A program made the position numbers and the translations under genes. From positions 3,344 through 67,343 of the forward strand of contig JAYFPZ010000037.1 of assembly GCA_034927445.1 (NCBI GenBank): a DNA stretch of 64,000 nucleotides, read 5' to 3'. The notes under the pieces were generated by a model that was not told where the DNA came from, made no database searches, and saw nothing but the letters and a program-made list of their open reading frames with translations. Positions 52,314 to 61,035 of this stretch are shown here, piece after piece (positions within the stretch are counted from its first letter, which is position 1; every line of letters begins with the position of its first letter). This stretch comes from PHAA01 sp034927445 (GTDB taxonomy: Bacteria > Bacillota > Syntrophomonadia > Syntrophomonadales > Syntrophomonadaceae).

Positions 52314-52792
52314 TGGAACTCACCCACCGTAATTAATATTTTACTATTTTGGCCTAAAAAATCAATTCATTGTCAATAAAATGGGCTTTCAGACTGTAAG
52401 CGGGCAAGTGAATCAATGTGATAACCAGCGGCAGGCAAGGCCAGGGCTAGCCCTGCCTATCCTGGCGAGAAGCAGGAAGCTATCTTTATCTGCAGAGATT
52501 TACATTTAAGCCTAATTTTGTAAGGTCAAAAATAGAGGAATTAATAGAAATTAGTTGAATTATGGCTTAGAATTATGTCTAGGTAATATAAAAGTTGATT
52601 TACTAAAGCGTAAAATAGTAATGGGAAAGTTCGCAGTACCTAATTTAAAATAACAGTTCAACCCAGGAAAATGCAGTAAAGGGGCTGTCCCGCAGTGATT
52701 AATAATTGCTGAGGGGACAGCCCCATATCATTTTTACGAAGTATAAACTTATGATAGTTGAAAATTAAAATATTATAAGGGGAGCAGTAGCT
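52314..52792. other. Intergenic region with long hairpin
   Basis: No gene seen in 480 bases. GGGGCTGTCCCGCAG (52681-52695) pairs with CTGAGGGGACAGCCCC (52709-52724), a 14-bp stem with one extra base; TTTTT follows after 10 bases. It shares GGGGACAG with hairpins at 13286 and 28619, so it may be a dispersed repeat rather than a terminator. Confidence 0.55.
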
Positions 52793-53257
52793 ATGTTTAA
52801 AGAAATGAGACGAAATGACAAGCAAATATCTGAGGAAGCAGCAATCGCAATTTTGAAAAAGGGTATGTACGGGGTTTTAGCAACAATTGGTGAGGACGGA
52901 TATCCCTATGGGGTCCCGGTAAACTATGTATACGAGAACGGCAAGATCTATTTCCACAGTTCTGCCGCTGACGGTCATAAAGGGGCCAACACCCGGTTTT
53001 GCGATAAGGTGTGTTTCACTGTGACCGAGAATGTTGAACTCCTGGCGGATAAATTTAATACCAGGTTTGAGAGTGTGGTTGTCTTTGGCAGGATAAAAGA
53101 GGTTCCGGCTATGAAGCAGGTCATTCTGGAAGGCATGCTTGACAAGTATTCAGCCCCCTACCGTCCCGCGGGCTTGGAGTATATCAGCAAAGCAGCCGCC
53201 AAGACCACTGTATATGAAATTTCGATTGAAGCAGTAAGCGGTAAGGCCAAATACTGA
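52793..53257 (+). CDS. Pyridoxamine 5'-phosphate oxidase-like flavin protein (NimA type)
   Basis: A 154-residue split-barrel protein. MRRNDKQISEEAAIAILKKG and YGVLATIGEDGYPYGVPVNY are typical of the nitroimidazole-resistance (NimA)-like group, which bind FMN or F420-like cofactors. Substrate unknown. AAGGGGAG lies ahead of the ATG. Confidence 0.85.
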   Translation: MFKEMRRNDKQISEEAAIAILKKGMYGVLATIGEDGYPYGVPVNYVYENGKIYFHSSAADGHKGANTRFCDKVCFTVTENVELLADKFNTRFESVVVFGRIKEVPAMKQVILEGMLDKYSAPYRPAGLEYISKAAAKTTVYEISIEAVSGKAKY

Positions 53258-53357
53258 TTAGCTTATGTTTCCTTCCCATTATGATAATGCTAAACATGGT
53301 GGGTATATAACGCGCTGAATTATAGTCATGAATCTTCAAGCTGGGATGGTGGGTAGT

Positions 53358-54536
53358 ATGGCTCTATCATTGGAAAAAGTTTATTATACGGCCATGCGCA
53401 AATATGGTATTAAACTACTGGCGGGGACGTCCGGCATCTGGAATACCATAAGCTGGATTCATACCGTCGAGGATATACAGGTGGTGGATTTCCTGAAAGG
53501 GCAGGAACTGGTTATCACCACCGGGATTAAAAATCCTACGGAGCAGGAGCTGGTTGAATTCACCAAAAGCGTTTATGCCGCCAAAGCCAGCGGGCTTATA
53601 TTTAATATTGGTCCGTTTATTGCGAGCATTCCCAAGGAAATTATCGGTTTTGCCAGTGACAATAATTTCCCCGTATTTACTTTGCCCTGGGAAGTACGGC
53701 TGGTGGAATTTAACCGGGAATTCTGCAATCTGATTATCCAGAGTGAACAGGAAAGCCAGAACCTGTGCAGCGCTTTCAAAAATGCTATTTTTTCACCGTT
53801 AGAAACCGAATTATACCTGCCGGTGTTGCAGCAAGAAGGAATTTTGATAGATGAAAAGTATTGCATGGTAAAGTGTATGCCCCAAATAACCGGAGCAGAG
53901 GCGGAGGCTTATGATTACACTAAGATTCTCTACGACTTGCGTCTGCATTGTGAGAGGATTATGAACAAAACCCAGAAAAAATTTGTAATCTTCCGGCATG
54001 AAAGTTATCTGACCATTGTCATACCGGCAACCAACAAAAAGCAGGTGCAGGGTATTATCGAAGAGATATTATCCTTTTGGAAATGGAAGCATCCCAGCGA
54101 CAAAATCTATTTTGCCGTAAGCAAATATGACCTTGCCATTGACCGACTCTCGGAATATTTTGAAATATTGAGCATCATATGCAAAATGGGCCGGAAGGAA
54201 GACAGGACCATATGGTACTGGGAAGACCTGGGCATCCTGGCTTTGATTTTATCAGTCCGTGATATGGAACAGCTTGTAGATTACGGCAACAATACCATAG
54301 GGGTATTGGAAAAGTATGACCGGGAGAACAATACCAATTATTGCAAGATCCTTAGCAAGTACCTGGAATTAAATGGAAATATGCTGAAAGTAGCGGAAGA
54401 GTGCTTTGTGCACAGGAATACCGTTTCTTATTATTTAAAGAAGATTTCCGAAATGCTCAGATGTGACCTGTATAGCACGAAAGACCGGGTAGAGCTCTAT
54501 ATCGCCTTTTGTATCAGGGATGTTATGCAGTTGTAA
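53358..54536 (+). CDS. PucR-family transcriptional regulator
   Basis: A 392-residue regulator. The N-terminal PucR domain (KYGIKLLAGTSGIWNTISWI, VVDFLKGQELVITTG) and the C-terminal PucR helix-turn-helix (YLELNGNMLKVAEECFVHRN) are clear. Family members respond to purine, GABA or amino-acid metabolites. Being directly upstream of the transporter and catabolic genes, it most likely controls them. ATG 53358 is preferred; ATGs at 53328 and 53346 are also in frame. Confidence 0.87.
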   Translation: MALSLEKVYYTAMRKYGIKLLAGTSGIWNTISWIHTVEDIQVVDFLKGQELVITTGIKNPTEQELVEFTKSVYAAKASGLIFNIGPFIASIPKEIIGFASDNNFPVFTLPWEVRLVEFNREFCNLIIQSEQESQNLCSAFKNAIFSPLETELYLPVLQQEGILIDEKYCMVKCMPQITGAEAEAYDYTKILYDLRLHCERIMNKTQKKFVIFRHESYLTIVIPATNKKQVQGIIEEILSFWKWKHPSDKIYFAVSKYDLAIDRLSEYFEILSIICKMGRKEDRTIWYWEDLGILALILSVRDMEQLVDYGNNTIGVLEKYDRENNTNYCKILSKYLELNGNMLKVAEECFVHRNTVSYYLKKISEMLRCDLYSTKDRVELYIAFCIRDVMQL

Positions 54537-54560
54537 AGTTTTACAAAGAATTTTATATAC
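54532..54560 (+). promoter_or_regulatory. Promoter with dyad before the catabolic operon
   Basis: TTGTAAAGTTTTACAA (54532-54547) is a dyad with 7-bp arms. Its first half (TTGTAA) lies 17 bases before TATATA (54555-54560). A regulator bound there would govern the Liv-type operon. Confidence 0.45.
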
Positions 54561-54625
54561 TCTTCTAATTAAAAATCAATACGGCTGTGTTAGAATGCAT
54601 GTACAAGTTTAATAAGACATGCAAA

Positions 54626-54655
54626 GACGCAAGGAAATGGACCTTGCGTCTTTTG
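54626..54655 (+). terminator. Terminator/attenuator before the Liv operon
   Basis: GACGCAAGG (54626-54634) pairs with CCTTGCGTC (54642-54650), followed by TTTTGTGTTTT. It could end the regulator mRNA or act as an attenuator in the leader of the binding-protein gene. Confidence 0.75.
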
Positions 54656-54708
54656 TGTTTTCTGCTTGGCCAAATCAAAAATATGCAAAGAAAGTGGAGG
54701 AGAAATGT

Positions 54709-55962
54709 ATGACAAAGAAAATTCTGGTTTTGTTGCTTGCGGCAGTTTTAATGATGTCCAGCCTGGTTGGATGTGGCGGCAGCTCTGATGAAGCCGGCAG
54801 TGACACGATTAAAATCGGGGTATCCGGACCAACCACCGGAAATTCGGCAGAATCCGGGAAAAACGTCAATACCGGTATTCAAATGGCAATTGATGACGTC
54901 AATAAGGCTGGCGGCATCACCATCGACGGGGCTAAGAAGAAAGTAGAGGCAGTTTATTATGATACCGGGTCCAACGCTCAGACCGGTCTTTCCAACTGTG
55001 AAAAGCTGGTTACGAGCGATAAGGTCGATTTCCTGTTCTGTGAAACCTTCAACAGTGCGGTTGGCGTTGCCACCATGGAACTCGCTAAAAAGTACAAGAT
55101 TCCCATGGCAACGTTAGAGCCTGTAAGTTCCGCGATTACTGATAAGATTGTCAAAGATCCCGAAAGCTACAAGTATTTCTTTAAATTCGGATGGGATTCC
55201 AGTGCCTATGGTGAAGTATGTGCCAGTACCATTCTTGACCTGATCAAGCAGGGCAAATTGCAGGCCCCCAACAAAACCATCGCCATCTGCGGAGATGAAA
55301 CCGATTACGGCCGGTCCAACCTGGCGGCGGTGGTGGACAAGATGAAAACCGAGGGATATAACGTTGTATCGGAAAACTACTGGCAATTTGGGGCGACTGA
55401 TCTATATTCCATTATAAGTGATATCAAGAACTCCAAAGCGGACGTGATATTCTCCTGTTCAACCACAGTGGCGACCGGGGTGGCGCTTATAAAACAGCTG
55501 GATGAAAATGGACTTGGGAGTGTGCCGCATATGGCGATTTATTATCCGATGCAGCCCCAGTTCACCAGCCAGATCGGTTCCGCCGCCGATGGACTCATGT
55601 GGGCCCCGATGCTTATAGATGTGGAGAATAACCCCAAGGCCAAAGAGTTTGCCCAGAAGCTGAAAGACTACAAAGGAGAGGACGTGACCTTCGATTACAT
55701 CGACGGATACTCCGATATGATGGTGGTATTGCAGGCTATGGAGGCCTGTGGCTCGGTGGATCCGGAAAAACTCTCCGCGGCGTTGATGGCGGACAAAGGC
55801 TTTGACGGCTATAAAGGGCTCATTAAGTTTAACCCTGACACCCATACCATCTATTATGGGGAAGGTTATGTCCCGGTTAATGCGGCTCAGATTCAGGATA
55901 GCAAGAGCTATGTTATTTATCCCAAATCGGTAGCTACGCGTGAATTCCAGCCGATCCAGTAA
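54709..55962 (+). CDS. ABC transporter substrate-binding lipoprotein, Liv/amide type
   Basis: A 417-residue periplasmic-binding protein of the branched-chain amino-acid/amide class (type I fold). The lipoprotein signal (KKILVLLLAAVLMMSSLVGC) has its lipobox Cys at residue 24. The mature part begins IKIGVSGPTTGNSAESGKNV. ATG 54709 follows GTGGAGGAG; the upstream in-frame ATGs have no site. The ligand cannot be named; context suggests a small amide or amino acid. Confidence 0.92.
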   Translation: MTKKILVLLLAAVLMMSSLVGCGGSSDEAGSDTIKIGVSGPTTGNSAESGKNVNTGIQMAIDDVNKAGGITIDGAKKKVEAVYYDTGSNAQTGLSNCEKLVTSDKVDFLFCETFNSAVGVATMELAKKYKIPMATLEPVSSAITDKIVKDPESYKYFFKFGWDSSAYGEVCASTILDLIKQGKLQAPNKTIAICGDETDYGRSNLAAVVDKMKTEGYNVVSENYWQFGATDLYSIISDIKNSKADVIFSCSTTVATGVALIKQLDENGLGSVPHMAIYYPMQPQFTSQIGSAADGLMWAPMLIDVENNPKAKEFAQKLKDYKGEDVTFDYIDGYSDMMVVLQAMEACGSVDPEKLSAALMADKGFDGYKGLIKFNPDTHTIYYGEGYVPVNAAQIQDSKSYVIYPKSVATREFQPIQ

Positions 55963-55993
55963 CTATGCCGGTTGGTAAAGCCATAAGAATAGA

Positions 55994-56053
55994 CAGGGGG
56001 TATTTCTAGTCGGCAGCGCAGCCACCGGGAGAAATATCCCCTGCTTGCCTAGA
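55994..56053 (+). promoter_or_regulatory. Intercistronic stem-loop
   Basis: CAGGGGGTATTTCT pairs with AGAAATATCCCCTG (one wobble) without a T-run. Such stems after binding-protein genes usually stabilise the upstream mRNA or weaken readthrough, raising binding protein relative to permease. Confidence 0.6.
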
Positions 56054-56070
56054 AAGGCGGTGAAATGTAA

Positions 56071-56826
56071 ATGAAACCCCAAGACTATATCCTGGAAGTG
56101 GAAAACGTATGTATGAAGTTTGGCGGACTGATGGCGGTAAACGAGGTCTCGCTCCAACTGGAGAGAGGCAGGATTCTTGGAATTATCGGGCCGAACGGTG
56201 CGGGCAAGACCACCTTGTTTAACACCTTGACCGGGTTTTATCAGGGATACACCGGCAATATCAAATTTAACGGCCAGTCCATGAACGGCAAAAAGGTGAA
56301 CGAAAGGTGCAAATTAGGTATTGCCCGTACTTTTCAGGTTACCCGGCCCTTTGAGAAAAATACGCTGCTGGAGAATGTAATAGTCGGCGCCTTCCATGGC
56401 GTTCAGGACAGGCCCAAAATGGCGGATTGCGAAAAAGAGGCGGAAACACTGCTGGAATATGTGGGACTGATAGACCGGAAAGATGAATATGCTATGAGTC
56501 TTAACGTAGCCCAGCGAAAAAAGCTGGAACTGGCACGAGCCCTGGCCACCAAACCAAGCCTATTGCTGCTGGATGAGGTCATTGGCGGGCTTAATCCCAC
56601 TGAGGTATTAGAAATGATGGAGGTTATTAAAGACATCAACCGCCGGGGAGTCAGCATTCTGATGATCGAGCACGTTATGAAGGCCATCACCGGTATTTCG
56701 GATCATATGGTGGTTATTAATCATGGAGAGAAGATTGCTGAAGGTCTTCCGGCTGATGTTATGAGGAATCAGGATGTTATTGACGCTTATCTGGGGTCGT
56801 CCGCAAGGAGGAATTTAATTGCTTAA
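56071..56826 (+). CDS. livG: Liv-type ABC transporter ATP-binding protein LivG
   Basis: A 251-residue ATPase. Walker A GPNGAGKT, an unusual signature LNVAQRKKLELARA in place of the common GQQRRLE form, Walker B LLLLDEV and the Liv-specific C-terminal end. It couples ATP hydrolysis to the permease pair LivH-LivM. It overlaps livF by 8 bases. Confidence 0.93.
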   Translation: MKPQDYILEVENVCMKFGGLMAVNEVSLQLERGRILGIIGPNGAGKTTLFNTLTGFYQGYTGNIKFNGQSMNGKKVNERCKLGIARTFQVTRPFEKNTLLENVIVGAFHGVQDRPKMADCEKEAETLLEYVGLIDRKDEYAMSLNVAQRKKLELARALATKPSLLLLDEVIGGLNPTEVLEMMEVIKDINRRGVSILMIEHVMKAITGISDHMVVINHGEKIAEGLPADVMRNQDVIDAYLGSSARRNLIA

Positions 56827-57526
56827 GATATCGAACCTTAATGCCTGCTATGGAGACGTCCAGATACTCTATGATATTAATCTGGAGGTAAATGATAAGG
56901 AAATTGTTACCATCCTTGGCTCCAACGGTGCGGGCAAGACTACCCTGATGAAAACCATCTGCGGAGTAGAGACCAAGAGGTCGGGCATGATTGAATTTGA
57001 CGGAGAGAATTTAATGAAGGTCCCTACCCATAAGCTTGTCACCAAGGGAATTACCCTTACCCCTGAAGGACGGCACTTATTTCCGGAGCTTACCGTAGAG
57101 GAAAACCTTTTGCTGGGGGCCTATGCCGCCAAGGACAAAAAGGCGGCGCAAGCTACTTATGACTGGGTGCTTTCCCTGTTCCCCCGCTTGAAAGAACGGC
57201 TGATCCAGTATGCGGGAACCATGTCCGGCGGTGAACAGCAGATGTGCGCGATCGGCAGAGTGCTGATGTCAAATCCGAAGTTCTTGATGCTGGACGAACC
57301 TTCCCTGGGCCTGGCCCCCAATATTGTGGACGCTGTTTTCGATGTCATCAAGAAGATTAACCAGGAAAAAGGCATCACGGTCATGGTGGTGGAGCAGAAT
57401 GCCAATATTGCCCTGCAGATTGCCGACCGGGGCTATGTTTTGGAGAACGGGGCAATCAATATGGCCGGCAGCGCCCAAGATATGCTGGCATCTCCGGATA
57501 TCCAGAAGCTGTATTTAGGACTGTAA
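56819..57526 (+). CDS. livF: Liv-type ABC transporter ATP-binding protein LivF
   Basis: A 235-residue ATPase from TTG 56819, overlapping livG, behind AAGGAGG. Walker A GSNGAGKT, the segment LTPEGRHLFPELTVEENLLL typical of LivF, signature SGGEQQM and Walker B FLMLDEPSLGL. Confidence 0.94.
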   Translation: MLKISNLNACYGDVQILYDINLEVNDKEIVTILGSNGAGKTTLMKTICGVETKRSGMIEFDGENLMKVPTHKLVTKGITLTPEGRHLFPELTVEENLLLGAYAAKDKKAAQATYDWVLSLFPRLKERLIQYAGTMSGGEQQMCAIGRVLMSNPKFLMLDEPSLGLAPNIVDAVFDVIKKINQEKGITVMVVEQNANIALQIADRGYVLENGAINMAGSAQDMLASPDIQKLYLGL

Positions 57527-57538
57527 GGAGAAAAAATT

Positions 57539-58405
57539 ATGGAAGTCTTTATTCAAAACCTGATTAATGGGGTTATCAGCGGTTCTTATTATGCCGTACT
57601 GGGAGTGGGGCTTACGGTTACCTGGGGGGTCTTGAAGATGATCAATGTAGCCCACGGCAACTTCTATATGATGGGGGCCTACATGTTCTACACCTTTTCG
57701 ATACTTATGGGCTTCCCGGTTATTCCTTCAATTATTGCGGGAGTGGCGGTGATATTTGCTTTAGGTATGCTCATGGAAAAGTTTGTTCTGGCCCCTTCCC
57801 TGGGGCGCGGCAAGTTCGGGGATACTCCCTTTATCCTGACCCTGGCCATCGGTATTCTCCTGGAAAATGTGGCCCAGTTGGTATGGGGTGAGAAAAACGT
57901 CGGGGTGCCCTATTTCAACGATGCGATTTTTAAAGTCATGGGGATCAACATGGCGGCCCAGCGGCTGATTGTCGCGGCGGTAGCCATAGTTACCCTGATG
58001 GTGGTGATGGTTGTGATCAAGAAAACCAAGTTTGGCTGGGCTATCTCGGCGACTGCCCAGAATACGTTTTCAGCCGCTTTAATGGGTATAAACACCAAGA
58101 AGATTTACATGGTGACATTTGGCATCGCCACTGCCCTCTGTGCCATCGCCGGATGTTTACTGGCTCCTATTTACGGTATAAACCCGTGGATGGGCGAATC
58201 GATTCAGTTAAAGTCCTTCGTGGTCTGCATCGTTGGCGGACTGGGGAGTGTCGGAGGTTCAATTGCCGCAGGTCTTTTGTTGGGCGTTATTGAGAGCTTT
58301 GCCACCCAGTTCCTGGGAACCGGCTGGCAGAACGTTATTGCCTATGCGGTAGTCATTGTTATGTTCTGGTTCAGACCCGCAGGAATTTTTGGAAAGATGG
58401 AGTGA
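57539..58405 (+). CDS. livH: Liv-type ABC permease LivH
   Basis: A 288-residue membrane protein with about eight hydrophobic spans. It starts MEVFIQNLINGVISGSYYAV, with the LivH hallmark GLTVTWGVLKMINVAHGNFY. It forms the channel with LivM. Confidence 0.94.
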   Translation: MEVFIQNLINGVISGSYYAVLGVGLTVTWGVLKMINVAHGNFYMMGAYMFYTFSILMGFPVIPSIIAGVAVIFALGMLMEKFVLAPSLGRGKFGDTPFILTLAIGILLENVAQLVWGEKNVGVPYFNDAIFKVMGINMAAQRLIVAAVAIVTLMVVMVVIKKTKFGWAISATAQNTFSAALMGINTKKIYMVTFGIATALCAIAGCLLAPIYGINPWMGESIQLKSFVVCIVGGLGSVGGSIAAGLLLGVIESFATQFLGTGWQNVIAYAVVIVMFWFRPAGIFGKME

Positions 58406-58411
58406 TAGATC

Positions 58412-59491
58412 ATGAACGCTTATGCAACCATTTTAAAATTTTTCGATAAAAGCAAGGCTAAGGCAATTGTATCTCTGGCATTTTTCGGAATACTGCTTAT
58501 AATCCCGATAATTTTACGAGTAAGCGATTACCGGGATGAATCCTATGTGGAGGGGGTGCTTATTCTTTGTATGATGTGGGCCGGCATGACCCTCAGCTGG
58601 AACCTCTTAATGGGATATATGGGGATATGGAGTCTGGCCCAGCAGGTGTTTTTTGGCATAGCGGCCTATACCTCCGCCATGATGAACTTTTATCTGCACC
58701 TGAGCCCCTGGGTGGGATTCATAATCGGACCCTTGTGCGCCACTATTTTAGGACTTTTAATTGCGATTCCGGTGCTGCGTTTGCGGGCCGCGCCTTATAT
58801 CATTATCGCCACCATGTGCCTGGCCGAGATTGTCCGGCTGATATTCATTAATCTGGTTAAGTGGACCCGGGGCGAGCTTGGATTTTGGCAAATGGGCCCC
58901 TTTGATAATATCCTGGGAATAAATTTTAACGGGGCTGACAAGATTCCCTACTACTATCTGATTTTTATCATATTTGCCGCCATAACTCTGGTATGTGGAT
59001 TAATTGCCAAATCTTCAGCCGGTCTGGCCATGAAAGCCATCCGCGATTCCCAGGAGGCGGCCGAGTCCCTGGGGGTCGATATTGTTAAAACCAAGATTAA
59101 AGTGTTTTTGATCAGTTCTTACCTGGCCGGTTTCTGCGGGGTATTCTATGCCCATTACATCATGATACTTACCCCTACCGACGTATTCGGACAGGGAATG
59201 ATGACGGAATTCATCGCTATGAATGTGTTGGGCGGGATGGCCACGATCAGAGGCCCCATCTTTGGTGCGTTTTTCATCACCATTATCATGGAAACCCTGC
59301 AGGGGATCGATGAGTACAAACTGCTGATCTATGCCCTGATTCTTATAATAACCACTTTAGTCCTGCCCAACGGCATCTTGAACAGCAAAGCGCAGTTCCG
59401 CAAGTGGGCCCATAAAATTAAAAACCTCAGGCTAAACAAGCCCGTCAGCTTAGGGGAGCCGATTAAATCGGAAGTGAATCTGACTGAGTAG
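58412..59491 (+). CDS. livM: Liv-type ABC permease LivM
   Basis: A 359-residue membrane protein with about nine spans. The core LSWNLLMGYMGIWSLAQQVF and the cytoplasmic EAA-like loop AMKAIRDSQEAAESLGVDI are typical of LivM. It lies six bases after livH, and its N-terminus is about 40 residues longer than the core family. Confidence 0.94.
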   Translation: MNAYATILKFFDKSKAKAIVSLAFFGILLIIPIILRVSDYRDESYVEGVLILCMMWAGMTLSWNLLMGYMGIWSLAQQVFFGIAAYTSAMMNFYLHLSPWVGFIIGPLCATILGLLIAIPVLRLRAAPYIIIATMCLAEIVRLIFINLVKWTRGELGFWQMGPFDNILGINFNGADKIPYYYLIFIIFAAITLVCGLIAKSSAGLAMKAIRDSQEAAESLGVDIVKTKIKVFLISSYLAGFCGVFYAHYIMILTPTDVFGQGMMTEFIAMNVLGGMATIRGPIFGAFFITIIMETLQGIDEYKLLIYALILIITTLVLPNGILNSKAQFRKWAHKIKNLRLNKPVSLGEPIKSEVNLTE

Positions 59492-59595
59492 TACTTATGC
59501 CCGAGGCGTGGGCGATTATGCCCAGCCAGGATGGATATAGATTGAATTACAGGCGGCTGACAAATTAACCGCATTTATGATTGGAGGCGTTGTTG

Positions 59596-61020
59596 ATGAG
59601 TGATGTAGATGGTCACAAAGGAAGGGCAAAAGCCTGGATTGATGAGCATGCAGATGAATTCGAGGAAATTTCCCGCTACATCTGGAGCCATCCCGAACTG
59701 GGGCTGGAAGAATACGAAGCCTCTCGCAAATTAACGGAGGTGCTGCAAAAATATGGATTTACGGTGGAGCTGGGGGTGGCCGGAATGCCTACCGCATTTG
59801 TTGCCTCCTATGGCCGGGGCAAGCCGGTCATTGGGTATAATGCGGAATATGACTGCCTGCCCGGCTTGTCACAAGAGGCGGGAAGCACTAAAAAGGAACC
59901 CATTATGGCCGGGGCGCCGGGCCAGGGCTGCGGGCACAGTCTTATCGGAACAGCCGCCGTACTGGGCGCGATAGCTTTGAAACAGGTTATGGAGGCCAAA
60001 CAGATCCCGGGAACGCTAAAAGTATTCGGCTCTCCGGCCGAGGAAATCTGCGTGGGGAAACCGTTTATGGCCCGAGCCGGATATTACGATGACGTGGACT
60101 GCTTCCTGGATTGGCACCCGTTTTATTATAACAAGGCCCATTATGATACCTGCAGCGCCTATTTCAGCATCAAATATCATTTCAGCGGCACGGGGTCCCA
60201 CGGCAACCGGCCTTGGCATGGAAGGAGTGCATTTGACGCGGCCCTGCTGGCCAGTCACGGCATTGAAATGTTAAGGGAGCATTATGAGCCGGCTGCGGCT
60301 GACCGGGCCAATACCGTAAACTATACTTTTCCGGATACGGGACCGGCGATTCCCAACGTGGTGCCGGATCATGCGGTTATGTGGTGCGTAGGACGGTTTA
60401 CCACCTCTGCGATGATGGAGGATGTCATTGCGAGAATTGATCATTGTGCCGAGGCAGGCGCGCTGGCGACGGAAACCAGCGTAACCAAAGAGATCCTGGC
60501 CAAAACCCACGAGAAAATCCCGAATAAGATTCTTTCCCGGATGATTTATGACAACTTCGTCGAGCTGGGAGCTCCGCAGTTTACCGAAGAGGAACAGGAG
60601 AAAGCCCGACAGATGCAAATTTACGATGGCATAGAACCAAGGGGACTGGATGCTGAGATTTTGGAATTTGGCACCAGCGGTACCGTATTGTGTGATACCT
60701 CGGAGTTTTCCTGGAACGCTCCTTATGCGACCTTCTGGATGACGGCCGCTCCGGACGGAGGCTGGCACAACTGGAAGGTGGCGTCCTGCGTCGGTTCATC
60801 CATCGGCATGAAGACACTGCGCCAGGCCGGGAAGCTGCTGGCCGTCAGCGGTATTTCGGTACTGGAGGATCCCGGGCTGCTGGCTGATGCCACCGCGGAG
60901 TGGAACCAACGGATGAATGGTAGGGTATATCAATGTCTGATTCCGGAGGAGGTAAAGCCCTGCTTGGGCATTAATAAGGAAACCATGGATAAATATCGCA
61001 GATTCTATAAAGCAGGTTAA
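59596..61020 (+). CDS. M20-family amidohydrolase (AbgB-like), first copy
   Basis: A 474-residue zinc peptidase-like enzyme related to AbgB, the p-aminobenzoyl-glutamate hydrolase subunit. Metal-site motifs are GQGCGHSLIG, EYDCLPGLS and AEEICVGKPFMARAG; the dimerisation region includes GSHGNRPWHGRSAFD. It should split an amide into an acid and an amino acid. ATG 59596 follows TTGGAGG. A close paralogue follows 15 bases downstream. Confidence 0.85.
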   Translation: MSDVDGHKGRAKAWIDEHADEFEEISRYIWSHPELGLEEYEASRKLTEVLQKYGFTVELGVAGMPTAFVASYGRGKPVIGYNAEYDCLPGLSQEAGSTKKEPIMAGAPGQGCGHSLIGTAAVLGAIALKQVMEAKQIPGTLKVFGSPAEEICVGKPFMARAGYYDDVDCFLDWHPFYYNKAHYDTCSAYFSIKYHFSGTGSHGNRPWHGRSAFDAALLASHGIEMLREHYEPAAADRANTVNYTFPDTGPAIPNVVPDHAVMWCVGRFTTSAMMEDVIARIDHCAEAGALATETSVTKEILAKTHEKIPNKILSRMIYDNFVELGAPQFTEEEQEKARQMQIYDGIEPRGLDAEILEFGTSGTVLCDTSEFSWNAPYATFWMTAAPDGGWHNWKVASCVGSSIGMKTLRQAGKLLAVSGISVLEDPGLLADATAEWNQRMNGRVYQCLIPEEVKPCLGINKETMDKYRRFYKAG

Positions 61021-61035
61021 GAAGGAGGGATTATC

